From the NCBI GenBank assembly GCA_964019335.1, contig OZ025678.1, positions 124,001 to 188,000 of the forward strand: a stretch of 64,000 bases of DNA. Reading direction: 5' to 3'. Below are positions 29,380 through 39,864 of this stretch, in pieces. A program made the position numbers and the translations under genes. How positions within the stretch are numbered: the first letter of the stretch is position 1; every line of letters begins with the position of its first letter. A model generated the notes under the pieces. The model was not told the DNA's origin. It ran no database searches and was given only the letters and a program-made list of their open reading frames with translations. The DNA is from Diplonema japonicum (lineage: Eukaryota > Euglenozoa > Diplonemea > Diplonemida > Diplonemidae).

Positions 29380-30676
29380 AAGAACAGAATATCGTTCTAT
29401 TTTTTGTTTTCTCCCCCCCCCCCCCTTCCCCTTTGCACTTGAGGGCATATCAACTCACTTAGCTTTGTGTTGATCGAGCATGAAAGAAGAAAAGGGAAAG
29501 ATTGTATGTTTTGAATGAATGAAGAAATATTTTCCATCGCGCCTCAATGTGAAATGTGAAATTTGAAGGGGGGGGGGGGGGAGGGGGAGGATTTTTTTTT
29601 TGGGAAAAAAAAAAAGAAGCTATTATTTGTGTTACACGTTTCTCTTCAATTTACTTCATTTTTTTTTTCCAAAAACGCAAACCCAAAATGGGAAGATAGA
29701 GGGGTTATCTTAAACGGGGGTGAATGGCATGAAGTAAACAAAAAAAAAAAGGAAAAAAAAAGCGGTGTATTTTAATTATTATTTCACTCTTCAGAAATTA
29801 CTTCACGCACTGGGGGGCCCATTACTTCACGCTAAATCTCATTACTTCACGGTGAAATAATGGCCTGTTTCCCGTGAAGTAATAGGGGGTTTCCGTTAAA
29901 TAATATGCCTCGGTAGCCAATTTTTGCCTCGGTTCGGTTCCCAGTGGGGCTACTTTTTCTTCTCAGTTTGCTATTTCCCCCCAGGTTCAGCTCAATTGGC
30001 CAACTTTGCCTCGGCTCAGTTCCAAGTTGGACTACTTTTTCCTCCCAATTTGCCCACTTTTGGCTAGGCCTTGTTCCCAGTTTCTGGGGGTAACTCTTCT
30101 GTGGGTAAGGGTAACTTAGTTAGCTTACCCAAGCTCCCCAAAAGACTTCAAAATACCGAAGCAGCAGAAGAAAAGGAGCCAGCGGCCGCGCCAGGATGGG
30201 AAGGCCTGATTAGAGATGGTGACAGTGGCGATGCCAGCGACAGCGGCAGCTCTTAGTCAACAAAAGGAGGGAAAACAACTTGTATTGTAACCTTTGTAAC
30301 CCCTCTCTTGTTGTACCCCTTGTCACCCTGTTGTGCCCCTCGTGGTGAAGTAGTTTCAGAGTGTCGTGAAATAAAACCACTTACCTACCGCCAAGTAATG
30401 CTTTACCGACCTCGAGGTTCCGCATTTTACCTGGTAAAATGCGGAACCTCGAGGTAACGGTAAAGTCATTACTTGTTGGCAGTAAATAGCTATTATTTTT
30501 CCTTTTTTATTTTATTTTTATTTTATTTTTATTTTTCTTTGTACTGTTCCCAAGAGAAAAAAAAAAAACAAATATTGTTGTTGTTTTCTTTCTTTTTTTT
30601 TTTCTCTCTTTTTTTTTGATCAAAAAAGATTTTTTTTTATTCTCCCAGAAAAAGGGTGGTGGAAAAAAAAAAAAAA
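29380..30676. other. Gene-free region with repeats, possible decayed mobile element
   Basis: About 1.3 kb without a convincing gene. It holds several ATTACTTCAC motifs in both orientations (29796-29881) and two imperfect direct repeats of about 52 bp (29926-29977 and 30008-30060, core GCCTCGG..CGGTTCC..GTGG.CTACTTTTTC). A large palindrome lies at 30385-30486, and T/A runs occupy the last 180 bp. A 61-codon frame at 30071-30256 is of unknown meaning and is not called. Confidence 0.55.
30385..30486. repeat. Long near-perfect palindrome
   Basis: The core is a perfect inverted repeat with 23-bp arms and a single central base (about 30409-30455; arm begins ACCTCGAGGTTCCGCATTTT). Outside it the arms continue imperfectly (GCCAAGTAATGCTTTACCG against its inverted partner CGGTAAAGTCATTACTTGTTGGC), for about 48 bp per arm. 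This could form a cruciform or RNA hairpin. A foldback/MITE element or a recombination site are possible origins. Confidence 0.8.
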
Positions 30677-31289
30677 ATGGAATTATGCGGAAGTGCGGTG
30701 AAAACACTGAAGGCGGTCTCTAAAGAGGACTCAGCGGTGAGCAAAAAGATGCTGGCGAAAATTGCAGAGTGGACCCTGAAGGAGCTGATCGGTGAAAGCG
30801 AGGGCATGGCTGATTTTGGAGAGACGGATGATCTAGCTGCCAGGAGCATACACAGTGCGTTGTGCATTCTGTACATAGAAGCAGGGAAGACGAACAGCGA
30901 ATCTTCTGATATCCAAGATTTTCTAGAGAATCAGTGTGGGTGGGCTGACCCCGACCGCATCTCAGCTGTTGCCTCACCTCTCTACTCATCTTCTCTGCCT
31001 CACATTCGGGAAAAACTTTCTTCTACAACAGTAATGAACCCGTCAGTAACTGAGATGCAATGGCGCATAGACCATACGCTTGGAGACCGTGAGCTTGACG
31101 TCCCCACCAAGTCACGGCAGCGGTATGAGGTGAACATCTCCCTCTCGGATGGCGAAGACCTGGGCATTTCTTGCACGGCCGAGCAAATGCAGGTATTTTT
31201 GGGGCGAAAAAAAAAAAAAAAAAAAAAAGATTTTTGCCGAAAAACTCCGAGATATGCTTGCAGAGACGCATCGCGTCCACAATAACTAA
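30677..31289 (+). CDS. COMM-domain-containing protein
   Basis: Exons 30677..31192 and 31230..31289; 191 residues, the normal size for COMMD proteins. The N-terminal two thirds are helical. The C-terminal COMM domain (about residues 122-191) is visible as VTEMQWRIDHTLGDRE, YEVNISLSDGEDLGISC, TAEQMQ and then, across the intron, IFAEKLRDMLAETHRVHNN. COMMD proteins assemble into the ten-subunit Commander complex that supports endosomal recycling with retriever and CCDC22/CCDC93. Which of the ten subunits this is cannot be told by eye. The intron (37 nt) has an A run of about 22 right up to the AG. The ATG at 30677 follows a run of 15 A. Confidence 0.78.
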
Positions 31290-31545
31290 AAATTGAGGAG
31301 GAAAAAAAATGCGGGGGGGGGGGGGGGGGGGGCATGGTGAGGAAAAGTAGGGAAGGGAGAGAGAGAGAGGGGAAAAAAAAAAAAAAATAGTGTTGTGCAA
31401 TTATGTTTTTTTTTTTACCCCACCGTGTGGTGTAAGTTCTTTTTTGAGTCTCGTATCTTTCCTCTACCTTCGATGTTTTTTTTTTTTTTTTTTTTTTTTT
31501 TTTCCACCCCTAGCCCGTCCAAATTACTTACCCCAAAGGAAGAAG

Positions 31546-31578
<33 letters not shown>

Positions 31579-33605
31579 ATGGGCAAGGCAAAAAGAGAAG
31601 AGGTTGTGCAGTTAAAAAATCCTCTATGCAAGGGAATAGTCTGCGGGCTGGAGTGGCTTTGGGAAGTGAACGCATCGTTCAAAGACGTCCAGATTAAGTA
31701 CGTGCCAAGCGATGTGGGCGGGCTGGACAAGGTAAATGTGAGCGGGAACGAGCACAACGAAGTATGCGCAGCCGCGGCACAAATAAGGTGGGCCTGCGCC
31801 CCGTGGGAAGGACAACCACCATCAATCATGGTTATCGGTGAAATCACCAAAGGAGACACGCAACCCATCGCAACAAAAGGCGACAAGGTGTCCAAAGAAC
31901 TAGCCGTAACACACCCCGGCGTTTCCGCCCATTTCAAAGGAACCGACCACTGTAAAATAAAAATCAAAGGACCGGAACAAAGCCTCGCACCCACCGCGAA
32001 ACACATTCTTGAACAAGTTGGGGTATCCACTTCGGACTTCTCCAAACGGCCAAACACTATTATAAAACCCCTTCAAGACCAGGACCAGTTCGTGGCAAAC
32101 CAAAAAACAGTAAAGTCTATTCTCAATTCCCACCCCAAGCTTCGCATACACATTCCGGAAAAGGGTGAACGGGGAGCTTTGTACCTAGCAGGGCCTGTTC
32201 AAGAAGTGGAGTCGGCAGCTGTCAACTTGCGAGCTGTGCTGAGAACCATGGTGTCTGCTAAGAACAAGGACGACCTTCAAGCTTGGGAAAATTCGCTGAA
32301 GAAGAAAGAGCAGGAGCTTCTCGCGTGGGAGGACCGCCTCACCAAAAAAGAAAAATACCTCAACAGCATTCAGAAGGATCCCACCGGCGACAAGCAAAAG
32401 CCCAGCACAAAATCTGACGATGATTCAGCCCCTGTTTGCGACTGGACTGAGTATCCTGACCCGTCCACCAAGAGAACTTTTTTCTACAACGTCGTAACTA
32501 AGCGGTCACAGTGGAACAAACCCGAAGAACTCACCATCCTTGAGTTGTGGAAGGAAAAGCAGCAAGACAAGAAGGAAGCTGCGCAGAAGAAGGAGGTGGA
32601 ACAGCAGAAGGTGGAAAAGCAAAAATTAGAGCAGCAGAAGCTGCAGGAGCAGCAGAGGAAGAAAGACGAACAGCTTAAGCTCCTGGAACAGCAGAAGGCT
32701 ATCGAACAGCAAAAACAAGCGGAGCATCAAAAACAACTTCAGCAGCAACTGTTGATGCAGAAGCAGCAGCAGCTCATTCAGCAACAACAACTCCAGCAGC
32801 TTCTTATGCAACAGCAGCAGCAACAACAACAACAGCAGCAGCAGCAGCAGCAACAACAACAGCCCCCCCAGCCACCTCAGTCTAGGTTCTTGCAACAAGT
32901 GCAACCGCCTCCTCCTAAATCAGCACCGCAGGAACCTACTATTTTGCAGAAGCTTGCCCAACAGCAACAGGTGCAACAGGTCCAGCCTGCGGCGGTCGAA
33001 AGTGGAGGTGTGAATGTAATGGAGCTGCTGATGGGGAAGAGCACCCCTGCTGCCGCAGCACCGGAAAAAGCCTGCCACCCGTCCATTATCGCTTTCCTTC
33101 AGGAATCGAGACTAACTTACTTGGAGCCGTTGTTCAGGTATTCCTCCTTTGTCGGGGGGGAAAAAAAAAGAAAAAAGAAAAAAAAAAAGGAGTCTTGAGT
33201 CCATGGAAAAGCTTCTCGCGTTGGATTTCCAAGAGCTAGTAATACTGGTGAATGACCCCACCCAGAGGGGTCGTGTGGTTGATGTATGTAAATTCTTATC
33301 TAAATCATTAAAAAAAAAACCAGGCTGTGGACAGATATAGGAAAAAGCAAGCTCAGCCGAAAAAGGCTGCTCCAAGCAGCGCCATCGCAAGTCTTCAAAG
33401 CCAAATAGCGCAACTTAATAGCGCACCGAAGCCGGTGGAAAGCATCCCCACGACCGGGATAAAAAGTGCTGAGAAAAATGACAATTGGGTGTGTGTCCCC
33501 TCCCCTCGTTCCCTTCAAATTTCAACACAGAACAAGGACGGTGTTACTAAGTTCACCGGAGGGAGCAATGGCATCAATGTTGGAGATCTGATAAAGGGGA
33601 TGTAA
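31579..33605 (+). CDS. KH-like / WW / polyQ / SAM-like protein
   Basis: Exons 31579..33137, 33193..33283 and 33324..33605; 643 residues. The N-terminal 230 residues contain at least one KH-like unit (LRIHIPEKGERGALYLAGPV...VESAAVNLRAVL) and an earlier similar region (VQIKYVPSDVGGLDKVNVSG). A WW domain follows (about 288-318; DWTEYPDPSTKRTFFYN, SQWNKPEEL). Next comes a Gln/Lys-rich coiled coil with a polyQ tract (about 410-428) and PPQPPQ segments. After that is a SAM-like helical region (IIAFLQESRLTYLEPLF|SLESMEKLLALDFQEL) split by intron 1. KH plus WW suggests an RNA-binding protein that recruits Pro-rich partners, for example in splicing or mRNA regulation. The gene begins after an A run of about 30. 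I know no ortholog with this exact order. Confidence 0.8.
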
Positions 33606-34628
33606 AAAAAAAAAAAAGGAAAAAAAAAAAGGCTTCTGTTTTTATTTATTTATTTATTCTTCCACCTCTTATGTAATGCTAATTACATTTTTGTGCTTTT
33701 TTTGGGGGGGGGTCCAACGGTTGTCCCTCTGTCACTGAAGGCGTCATAATGGCAAAGCTTTTGCTTGTCTCTTTTTTTTTTTTTTTTTTATATTTCTTAG
33801 TGTGTCACCACCCCCTCTTTTCTTCTTCCCCCTCTTCCTCCCCACTACTACACCCGCAAACCTTTACAAACAATTTTCAAGCTTGGGCCCCCCCTCCTCC
33901 CCCCGTTGTGGGGGCAAGCTAATTTTAACGCATGCTGGTGTAATGGCACCTTAAACACCGTAACACGGCCTTCAGACTATCTTTGAGCACAGCAGCAAGT
34001 GTCTAAAAAAAGGGGGGGAGGGAGTGGGGGAAAGGCTTGCCCTCGCCCTGCCGCTAAGGGGACCTTGACAACATAATTACGGGTTATAAACTACTCCCCA
34101 TTTTTGTGCCCCCTTTTAAAACCCCGAGCCCGAGGTGTTGTCGGGAAGAGGGAACGGGGAGGAGAGGAAAAAAAAAAAAAAAAAAAAAAAACAGAATAGA
34201 AAATAGAAAATGTGGCTTTTTTCAAAAAAAAAATAAATAAAGGAAAAAAAAAACTTTTTTACAAAGGGTGTATGGGGTGGAATTTTATTTCTTTGCGTAA
34301 CTTTTAGTTTCTAAGTTTTGCCCCTTTTCCCCCCCCGAAAAAAATCGCCAAAAAAAGACAACACATTCAACAACAACATTTCTTTTTAAAACTTTTTTTA
34401 GCCTGGTCAGTTTTGATGGGGGAAAAAAGAGGGGGGGGGGGGAAGAGGTTGTTAAACGTGCTGTTCTTGTTTTTCTTCTTCTTTTTTTTTTTCTTCTAAC
34501 TTTTTTTTTCCCCCTCCTTCCCCCCGTTCTCTCTCTCTCAAGAAAAAAAAGGGGGGTCGGTCAGTGGGTTGGTGAGGGGAGAGGCCGGGGGAGAGGGGGA
34601 GGGAAGGGAAAAAAAAAAAAAAAAAAGA
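33606..34628. other. Gene-free low-complexity region
   Basis: About 1 kb of homopolymer-rich sequence: T run at 33772-33789, G and C runs, A run of about 26 at 34168-34191. A small inverted repeat, AAGCTTGGGCCCCCC with GGGGGCAAGCTAA, lies near 33878-33922. It could hide a small RNA, but I see no tRNA or snRNA motif. The last part is pyrimidine-rich (34470-34545), then purine-rich up to the next ATG. Confidence 0.5.
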
Positions 34629-37040
34629 ATGGTGTGTTGTTGCTTTCCGTTTCGAAAGTCCCGGGTGATGAGAGAAAAGGACAAGAATGAGGAAAGAGAC
34701 GACTGCAGCACACAAGAGTCAGTAAGAGGTGGAATCATAAACCCGAAGGTAGTTGTAAGGGGCGACAGGGCAAAGAACGAAATGACAACCGCACGGGCCG
34801 CACTGCTGCCCTTTCTAGGCCAGAAAGGAGAGGGCCAAACCCACGGCATGACCGCTCTGGCCAGCTCGGAGTTCATTGAAATTCTCAAGGGAAAGATCAC
34901 GCCACACTTCATCGAACCAAGCGCTGGAATGCCAAGACCGCCAACTGTAGAACCAGTTACGCTTCTACGCGGGCCTTCTGACTTATGCCTCAAAACCGGC
35001 ATCTCCGCGAAAACCGTGACATGTGTGTCCCGTGCTATAAGCCAATCCATTGACACAGTGCTGTACCCTCTTCTTGGAACAGTTTTGGACGAATATGAGA
35101 TGTCAGCCAAGACAAGTGACGCGCAAATCGATCTCCCGGTCATCACTGCGAAGTGCAGGGCGTTGCTTCAGCCAAGCGTCTCATCCACCGTTGAAGCAGG
35201 TCTTCTTGCCCTTGGTTGGCTGTCGGGTCTTGTTTTCGACCAACCCGTCCCTGCCACGGGGCTGACCACCTTCTTCCCTTCTAGCCTCTACGTCTCTTCC
35301 ATCTGCCGTCTTGTCGGCCTCGCCGAGCACATCACCAACACCACATCCCTCGACAGTTATGTTTCCCTCCTCACCTTGACAGGTGTTCTCCTTGGTAAGC
35401 TCCAGCGTATTGAAGACTGGCCTTCGCACCTCCCTTACTTCGCTCTGCATTCTGGCGCTAAAGGACAGCTCATCAGGTCGCTTGCCAAACAGCAGTCCTC
35501 CGGGGAGATGAGTCTCCGCAGCCTTCCCAAGGCAGGCCTTATGGCGTCGGTGGGTACTATTGCGAGAAAGTCCGGTGTGTACAAGGGCCGGAAGGGGTTG
35601 GAGAACAAACTGGTGATGCTGCACTCGTCGTTCAAGGACAGCGATGACGTAGGTGCGGAGGTGAAGGGGACGAGGGAGGTCTTTGAGTTGTTGTCGAACG
35701 AGATAATGGCGGAGTGGAAGGACCCGCTCAGTGTGACCCCCAGCAAGGGCTGGGCGGCACTGCAAGAGTGCTCCTCGTATGTCCGCGTAATGCTGCGGGA
35801 GGAGTGCTCGTCACTGACAGCATCCTTCGCCATTGGTAGCAAGATGGAGTTCAAGAAGATGTCGTCACTGTACCACCACGAACACTTCAGAATCGATGAC
35901 ACGCTGGTACTGATGATCCTGGGCGTGGAGAACGACCCTGATAGCGAATGCCTGCTGTTGAAATGCGACAAGACAGCACCCGTCACCGCTAGCGAGCTGT
36001 CCTTCACGTTGTATCAACCTGGCGTTCCACTGTTCAAAAAAGACAGGGTGTCGCCTTGGCTGTGGTTCAACTGTTCCCTGGGCATGCTCAACGAAGAGGA
36101 CCAAGAGGAGTGGCTGGAACAGTACGCATTTGTCGGGTGGTTGATGGCGGAAGCGGTTTTAAACAACTCTGTTTTGAACATAGGCCTGCCGACGGTGTTC
36201 TTTACAATGCTGAAAGCGTGGCCGGACTACACCCCTACCAGAGACGACCTCGTATCATTGGGAGGTGCAACGGGGGCTTCCATAGACAGGATACAGGAAA
36301 TGGAACAAAGCGAGCTACGAAAGCTTTTGGAGCTCCAAGGTCTACCTGGTCAGTCCACACCTGAAGAGTACGTTAAACACTTGGCAGGTGAAATTTTAGT
36401 AAAACAAGTGGAGAAACTAATGGCTGCCTGTGTGACAGGTTTTCACGCCACTGGCATGCGGAGTCTTGTCGTCTTCAGGCACATGGTTCCGGAAGAAATG
36501 CGATCTTTGGTGTGTGGTCGTAGCAGTGAAGACATCGCGTACCATTGCTTGAGGTATGAGTTCATTGTGGTGGAAGACGAAGAGTTTCGACGGTACGATT
36601 ACGGGGAGGTGTTCCTGGAGGTGTTGTGGGAAGTCCTTCATGAGGGTTTGAACAAGGTGAACAAGAAGCTGTTCCTGAAGTTTTTGACAGGAACGTCGAA
36701 CTTGCCTGCTGTATCGCAAACGGAAGTGCTCAGAGTGGAATGCTTTTCAGATCCAAGCGCGTCGCCCGAGTCGCTGCAGCTTCGTCTCCCCCAGTCGCAC
36801 ACCTGCCACAACACATTGTCCATTCCGAACTATGCAGAAGCCGTCCTTTTCACCGGAAATTCGTTGTGGTACTCTCTCTCCGGGCACCAGGACCATGCTG
36901 TGACGGATGACCACCGAAAGACGGCTTGGAAAACTATCACACAATCACCTCACCACGCGGACATCAGACAGGAGATTTACGATCTCACGCGTGCAAAAAT
37001 ATTACAAGCTATTGGTGCGGACGAAGAGGAAAATGGGTGA
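34629..37040 (+). CDS. HECT-type E3 ubiquitin ligase
   Basis: A single-exon frame of 803 residues from ATG 34629, just after an A run. The last 350 residues form a HECT domain: YQPGVPLFKKDRVSPWLWFN, FVGWLMAEAVLNNSVLNIGLP and LVVFRHMVPEEM. The catalytic-Cys motif LPQSHTCHNTLSIPNY follows, with Cys at about residue 726. HECT ligases accept ubiquitin from an E2 as a thioester on this Cys and pass it to substrates. The N-terminus MVCCCFPFRKSR has three consecutive Cys followed by basic residues, a possible palmitoylation membrane anchor. The region between has no recognised substrate-binding domain. After the active Cys there are about 77 residues, longer than the usual HECT tail, and the tail is charged. 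Substrate unknown. Confidence 0.9.
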   Translation: MVCCCFPFRKSRVMREKDKNEERDDCSTQESVRGGIINPKVVVRGDRAKNEMTTARAALLPFLGQKGEGQTHGMTALASSEFIEILKGKITPHFIEPSAGMPRPPTVEPVTLLRGPSDLCLKTGISAKTVTCVSRAISQSIDTVLYPLLGTVLDEYEMSAKTSDAQIDLPVITAKCRALLQPSVSSTVEAGLLALGWLSGLVFDQPVPATGLTTFFPSSLYVSSICRLVGLAEHITNTTSLDSYVSLLTLTGVLLGKLQRIEDWPSHLPYFALHSGAKGQLIRSLAKQQSSGEMSLRSLPKAGLMASVGTIARKSGVYKGRKGLENKLVMLHSSFKDSDDVGAEVKGTREVFELLSNEIMAEWKDPLSVTPSKGWAALQECSSYVRVMLREECSSLTASFAIGSKMEFKKMSSLYHHEHFRIDDTLVLMILGVENDPDSECLLLKCDKTAPVTASELSFTLYQPGVPLFKKDRVSPWLWFNCSLGMLNEEDQEEWLEQYAFVGWLMAEAVLNNSVLNIGLPTVFFTMLKAWPDYTPTRDDLVSLGGATGASIDRIQEMEQSELRKLLELQGLPGQSTPEEYVKHLAGEILVKQVEKLMAACVTGFHATGMRSLVVFRHMVPEEMRSLVCGRSSEDIAYHCLRYEFIVVEDEEFRRYDYGEVFLEVLWEVLHEGLNKVNKKLFLKFLTGTSNLPAVSQTEVLRVECFSDPSASPESLQLRLPQSHTCHNTLSIPNYAEAVLFTGNSLWYSLSGHQDHAVTDDHRKTAWKTITQSPHHADIRQEIYDLTRAKILQAIGADEEENG

Positions 37041-37457
37041 TGGGGGGGGGGGGGGGGGTTTAACGGGTGGTGGTGGATTGGTTTTTTTTCTCTCTCTGTT
37101 TTTAATTTTTTTTGTTGCATTTACACGGAAGGTGGAGTCCCTTCCTCTCCCCCTTTTTTTTTTACACACTTCACAAAGGCTATACCTGCACGGTTTTCTT
37201 TTTCTTTCTTTTTTTTAATGCTGTTTCGATTTAGTCACCCTCCCCACCCCACCCCCCTTTAACTGCTGTTTTTTTTTGTAACATTGGTTTAGGTTTGGTC
37301 TTTAATTTCGTCCATTCTTCCCTTCCCGCCCATGGGGTACTTCGGTCGGTTTTTCTTAAGAACATATTCAAAGGAAAACAGACAGGGGAGGGGGGAAAAC
37401 AAAGAGGGGAAACAAAAAGCGATCTGAGGTGTAGAATACTGGGTAAAAAAAAAAAAA
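37041..37457. other. Intergenic spacer
   Basis: Low-complexity sequence with G, T and C runs downstream of the HECT gene, up to the left inverted repeat of the next element. No gene seen. Confidence 0.5.
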
Positions 37458-37701
37458 CGCTCCATATTCGCTAAGTGACCCACCAGAAACCGCATTTTGA
37501 AGAGCTAAAAAAATTTCTAATTGCTTTTTCTAGGGTTGGAATGGATTTATTTGCGTCCGGGGCCCAATGTTCGACACATGGAATTTTTTTTTGTAATAAA
37601 AAATTTTTTGGTGATTTGCCTTACTTTGTACTATACAAAATGAAGCAGCTCCAGTGGAAAAAACACGGCACAAGTGGGGTTCGAACCCTGATGAAAAAAT
37701 C

Positions 37702-37780
37702 ACTGCGTCGGGATTCGAACCCGCGACTCCTGGAACAAGGGAGCCTGACAGGTGAGCACGGTAACCACTCTACCACACAG
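37702..37780 (-). other. tRNA-like sequence (A and B boxes), probably tRNA-derived repeat
   Basis: On the minus strand, an A-box-like TGGTAGAGTGG (37765-37775) is followed 44 nt later by a perfect B box GGTTCGAATCC (37711-37721) and then by T residues. The spacing and a CTGTCAG loop recall tRNA-Asp. The anticodon stem and the acceptor stem do not pair well, so I regard it as a tRNA pseudogene or the head of a SINE-like element rather than a working tRNA gene. A second T-arm-like GGTTCGAACCC lies just beside it at 37677-37687. Confidence 0.5.
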
Positions 37781-39174
37781 GAATTCAAAACTCTGTTTTT
37801 TTTTTTTTTTTTTTTTTTTTTTCAAAATACCAATAGGTGCCACCAAGGGGGAGCAACACCTGGGAAGGGGAAAGGTGAAGGGAAGCATGGAAATATTACA
37901 GGGAGGGCGAAGACCAGTTCTTCTGCAATCAGATGGAGCTGTGGACTCCGCCAACCCGTGCACCTGTTTGGAACAGCCGAAGAGGGCTGAATTACTTTAA
38001 TTCCAAGCCGCGTAGACCTACGTGACTCGGACGGGGACCTTGACCCCAGTTCGTTGTTCTTCTCAACTGGGACCTCTGGTGACCGGAACTGGCCCCGGTC
38101 GCCCCCTCGAGAGGGATTTGCTCCATTGAGCGAAACATGAAAGGGTGAGAGTAAAATCTCTCAAAATCAAAAGGGGAAGCGAGCGTGCGTGTGCGCATGG
38201 GGATGATAGGGGAAGTATTTGCTCTCCCCGCTGCACTCCGGCAGGCGGGGGGAGGGGATGGCCGTTCCACACTCGTTCGTGCGAAGATGAGAGGACTCAT
38301 CAGGGCAACTTCAGAGTAGGTCGGGCCATCCGTTTTTGACTACAATGTCAGGGCACACGGCAACAAGAGGATGTTAATTTTAAAAAATTCAATTCAATTC
38401 AAAATTCAAAACTCTGACCCCCCATCTTTACTCACGCATCCGGCATAGTGGGTGGAGTAGGTTCCCTTCTTTTCACACCAGATATCCTTGCGATACACAC
38501 TCACGACGTGCCTCAGCCCATCAACACTGTGATGAAATAAACACAGAATAAGAGATGAGCTAAAGGAGGTTCCTGTTCTGGAACGTCCTTGTCTACTTAT
38601 CTCTACTTATCTACCCCTTTCCCAGTTTTCGAAGTCTAGTACGAGTTATTGTGGTGACTGTCGTCTTCCTCGGTCCGTCGTACTACTTCAGCTTCCTGAG
38701 CTACCACTCAGGTGGTGTGCATAGCGTTTCCTTCCGTTATCTGTTCCAGGGGTGCGTCGTGTACGTTTCTAGTACACTGAAGAGTAGGGGTCAAATCTGT
38801 TGTTTCTTCAGACGCTTGATCCACCCGAAGTAGAACAGCAGGAAGGGGAGAAGGAGGAGGAAGGGGGAGGAGATACTGATGTCTTCTTCTTTACTTTCTG
38901 TTGTCGCTACTGTCTTTGCTGCTACTGCTGGTGCTGTTGCTGCTGTTACTGTTGTTGCTGCTGCGTTGGGGAGGTTGTCCATGTCCTCTGTTGTGCCTCG
39001 GGTGGCCCTCCTCTGCTTCCTCGGTCTTGTGCTTCTTGTACAAGATGAGGCTGGGGTGCCATCCTTTGTTTTTGCCTGCTTATGGCACTTCCACTCCGTC
39101 TGCTCTGAGATCTCACTTCTTGCCCTCTTTTGTGTAGTGGACCCGGTAGTGGAGCTCCTTGTGGCTGTACTCCG

Positions 39175-39590
39175 CTATCGCGATCCTGTCCATCTGGAGT
39201 CCTCGTTGTCTGAGGCTCTCTGCTGGCTGGAAGGGCTTGCTTGGTCTTTCCCTTCGAGTTGCCCGTGTGCTCTCAGGAGTAGGAAGTATTCTCCGGTCGT
39301 CGTCACTGCTTGTTTCATAGTCTCCGTTCCGTCGTCAGGCTGGTCATCAAACCAGGGCACGCGGGTCAAGGATCTTCCAACGCAAACGTGACCGGTGATC
39401 GGTGTAATTCCCACATAAGTACCTTCCAAAGCAGAAATAACTTCTGCCCCAAAGGCAACGTCACTTTCAAATGACTATGCCATTTGGACTGTACGTTGCC
39501 CTGTGGTGGACGGCGTAGACGCGCATCTGTCTCTTCAACTATAAACTCCCTTATGGAACCCTCTTTGACCTTCTCGTCATCTCCACCCAT
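39175..39590 (-). pseudogene. Broken unknown frame inside the inverted-repeat element
   Basis: Minus-strand frame from ATG 39590 (MGGDDEKVKEGSIREFIVEE) continues to KVTLPLG and then appears to shift into another minus frame with ISALEGTYVGITPITGH and RVPWFDDQPDDGTE, ending at 39175. The two halves together look protein-like (balanced composition, no repeats), separated by one frameshift near 39460. I do not recognise a family. It may be the remnant of an element-encoded or captured gene. Confidence 0.35.
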
Positions 39591-39794
39591 TTGTATTTGG
39601 TGATTACGGCAGTGCAGAGGACAGGACTGTTATGCTTGCTGACTAACAACTAACAATCTTACAATGTTAAGAGCTGTCCTTCCCTCAAAACTGCACTTTT
39701 CTTCAACTAGACTCCCACAAGTTTACGAAAAGCTTTTGCAGAAACACCGGTTCAGGTTGCCGTTTCTCCCCTGTGGGGGGCCTAAAAAAATCCG

Positions 39795-39864
39795 CTGGAG
39801 TGGGGCTTGAACCCGCTTCGCCTTGGTACAGGGCAAAGCCCCCCCAACTAGACTACTACACCTT
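39795..39864 (-). other. Second tRNA-like sequence
   Basis: On the minus strand, TAGTCTAGTTGGG (A-box-like) is followed by an anticodon-like stem TTGCC/GGCGA with a nine-base loop containing GTA, then a B-box-like GGTTCAAGCCC (39803-39813). The loop is too long and the acceptor ends do not pair, so a functional tRNA is unlikely. Another T-arm-like motif (GGGTTCGATCCC on the minus strand) lies at about 39913-39924. Confidence 0.45.

Noticed and set aside
30071-30256. 61-codon frame ending GDSGDASDSGSS
   Set aside because: No start in good context, no homology recognised and located among repeats; could be a remnant exon but not supported.
37702-37780. A functional tRNA-Asp gene on the minus strand
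   Set aside because: A and B boxes are good, but anticodon and acceptor stems do not pair; kept only as tRNA-like.
38879-39391. Hydrophobic 170-codon plus-strand frame as a membrane protein
   Set aside because: It starts in a CTG/TTG trinucleotide-rich stretch, lies inside the inverted-repeat element and overlaps a more protein-like, broken minus-strand frame.
39795-39864. A functional tRNA-Tyr (GTA) gene on the minus strand
   Set aside because: The anticodon loop would have nine bases and the acceptor ends do not pair.
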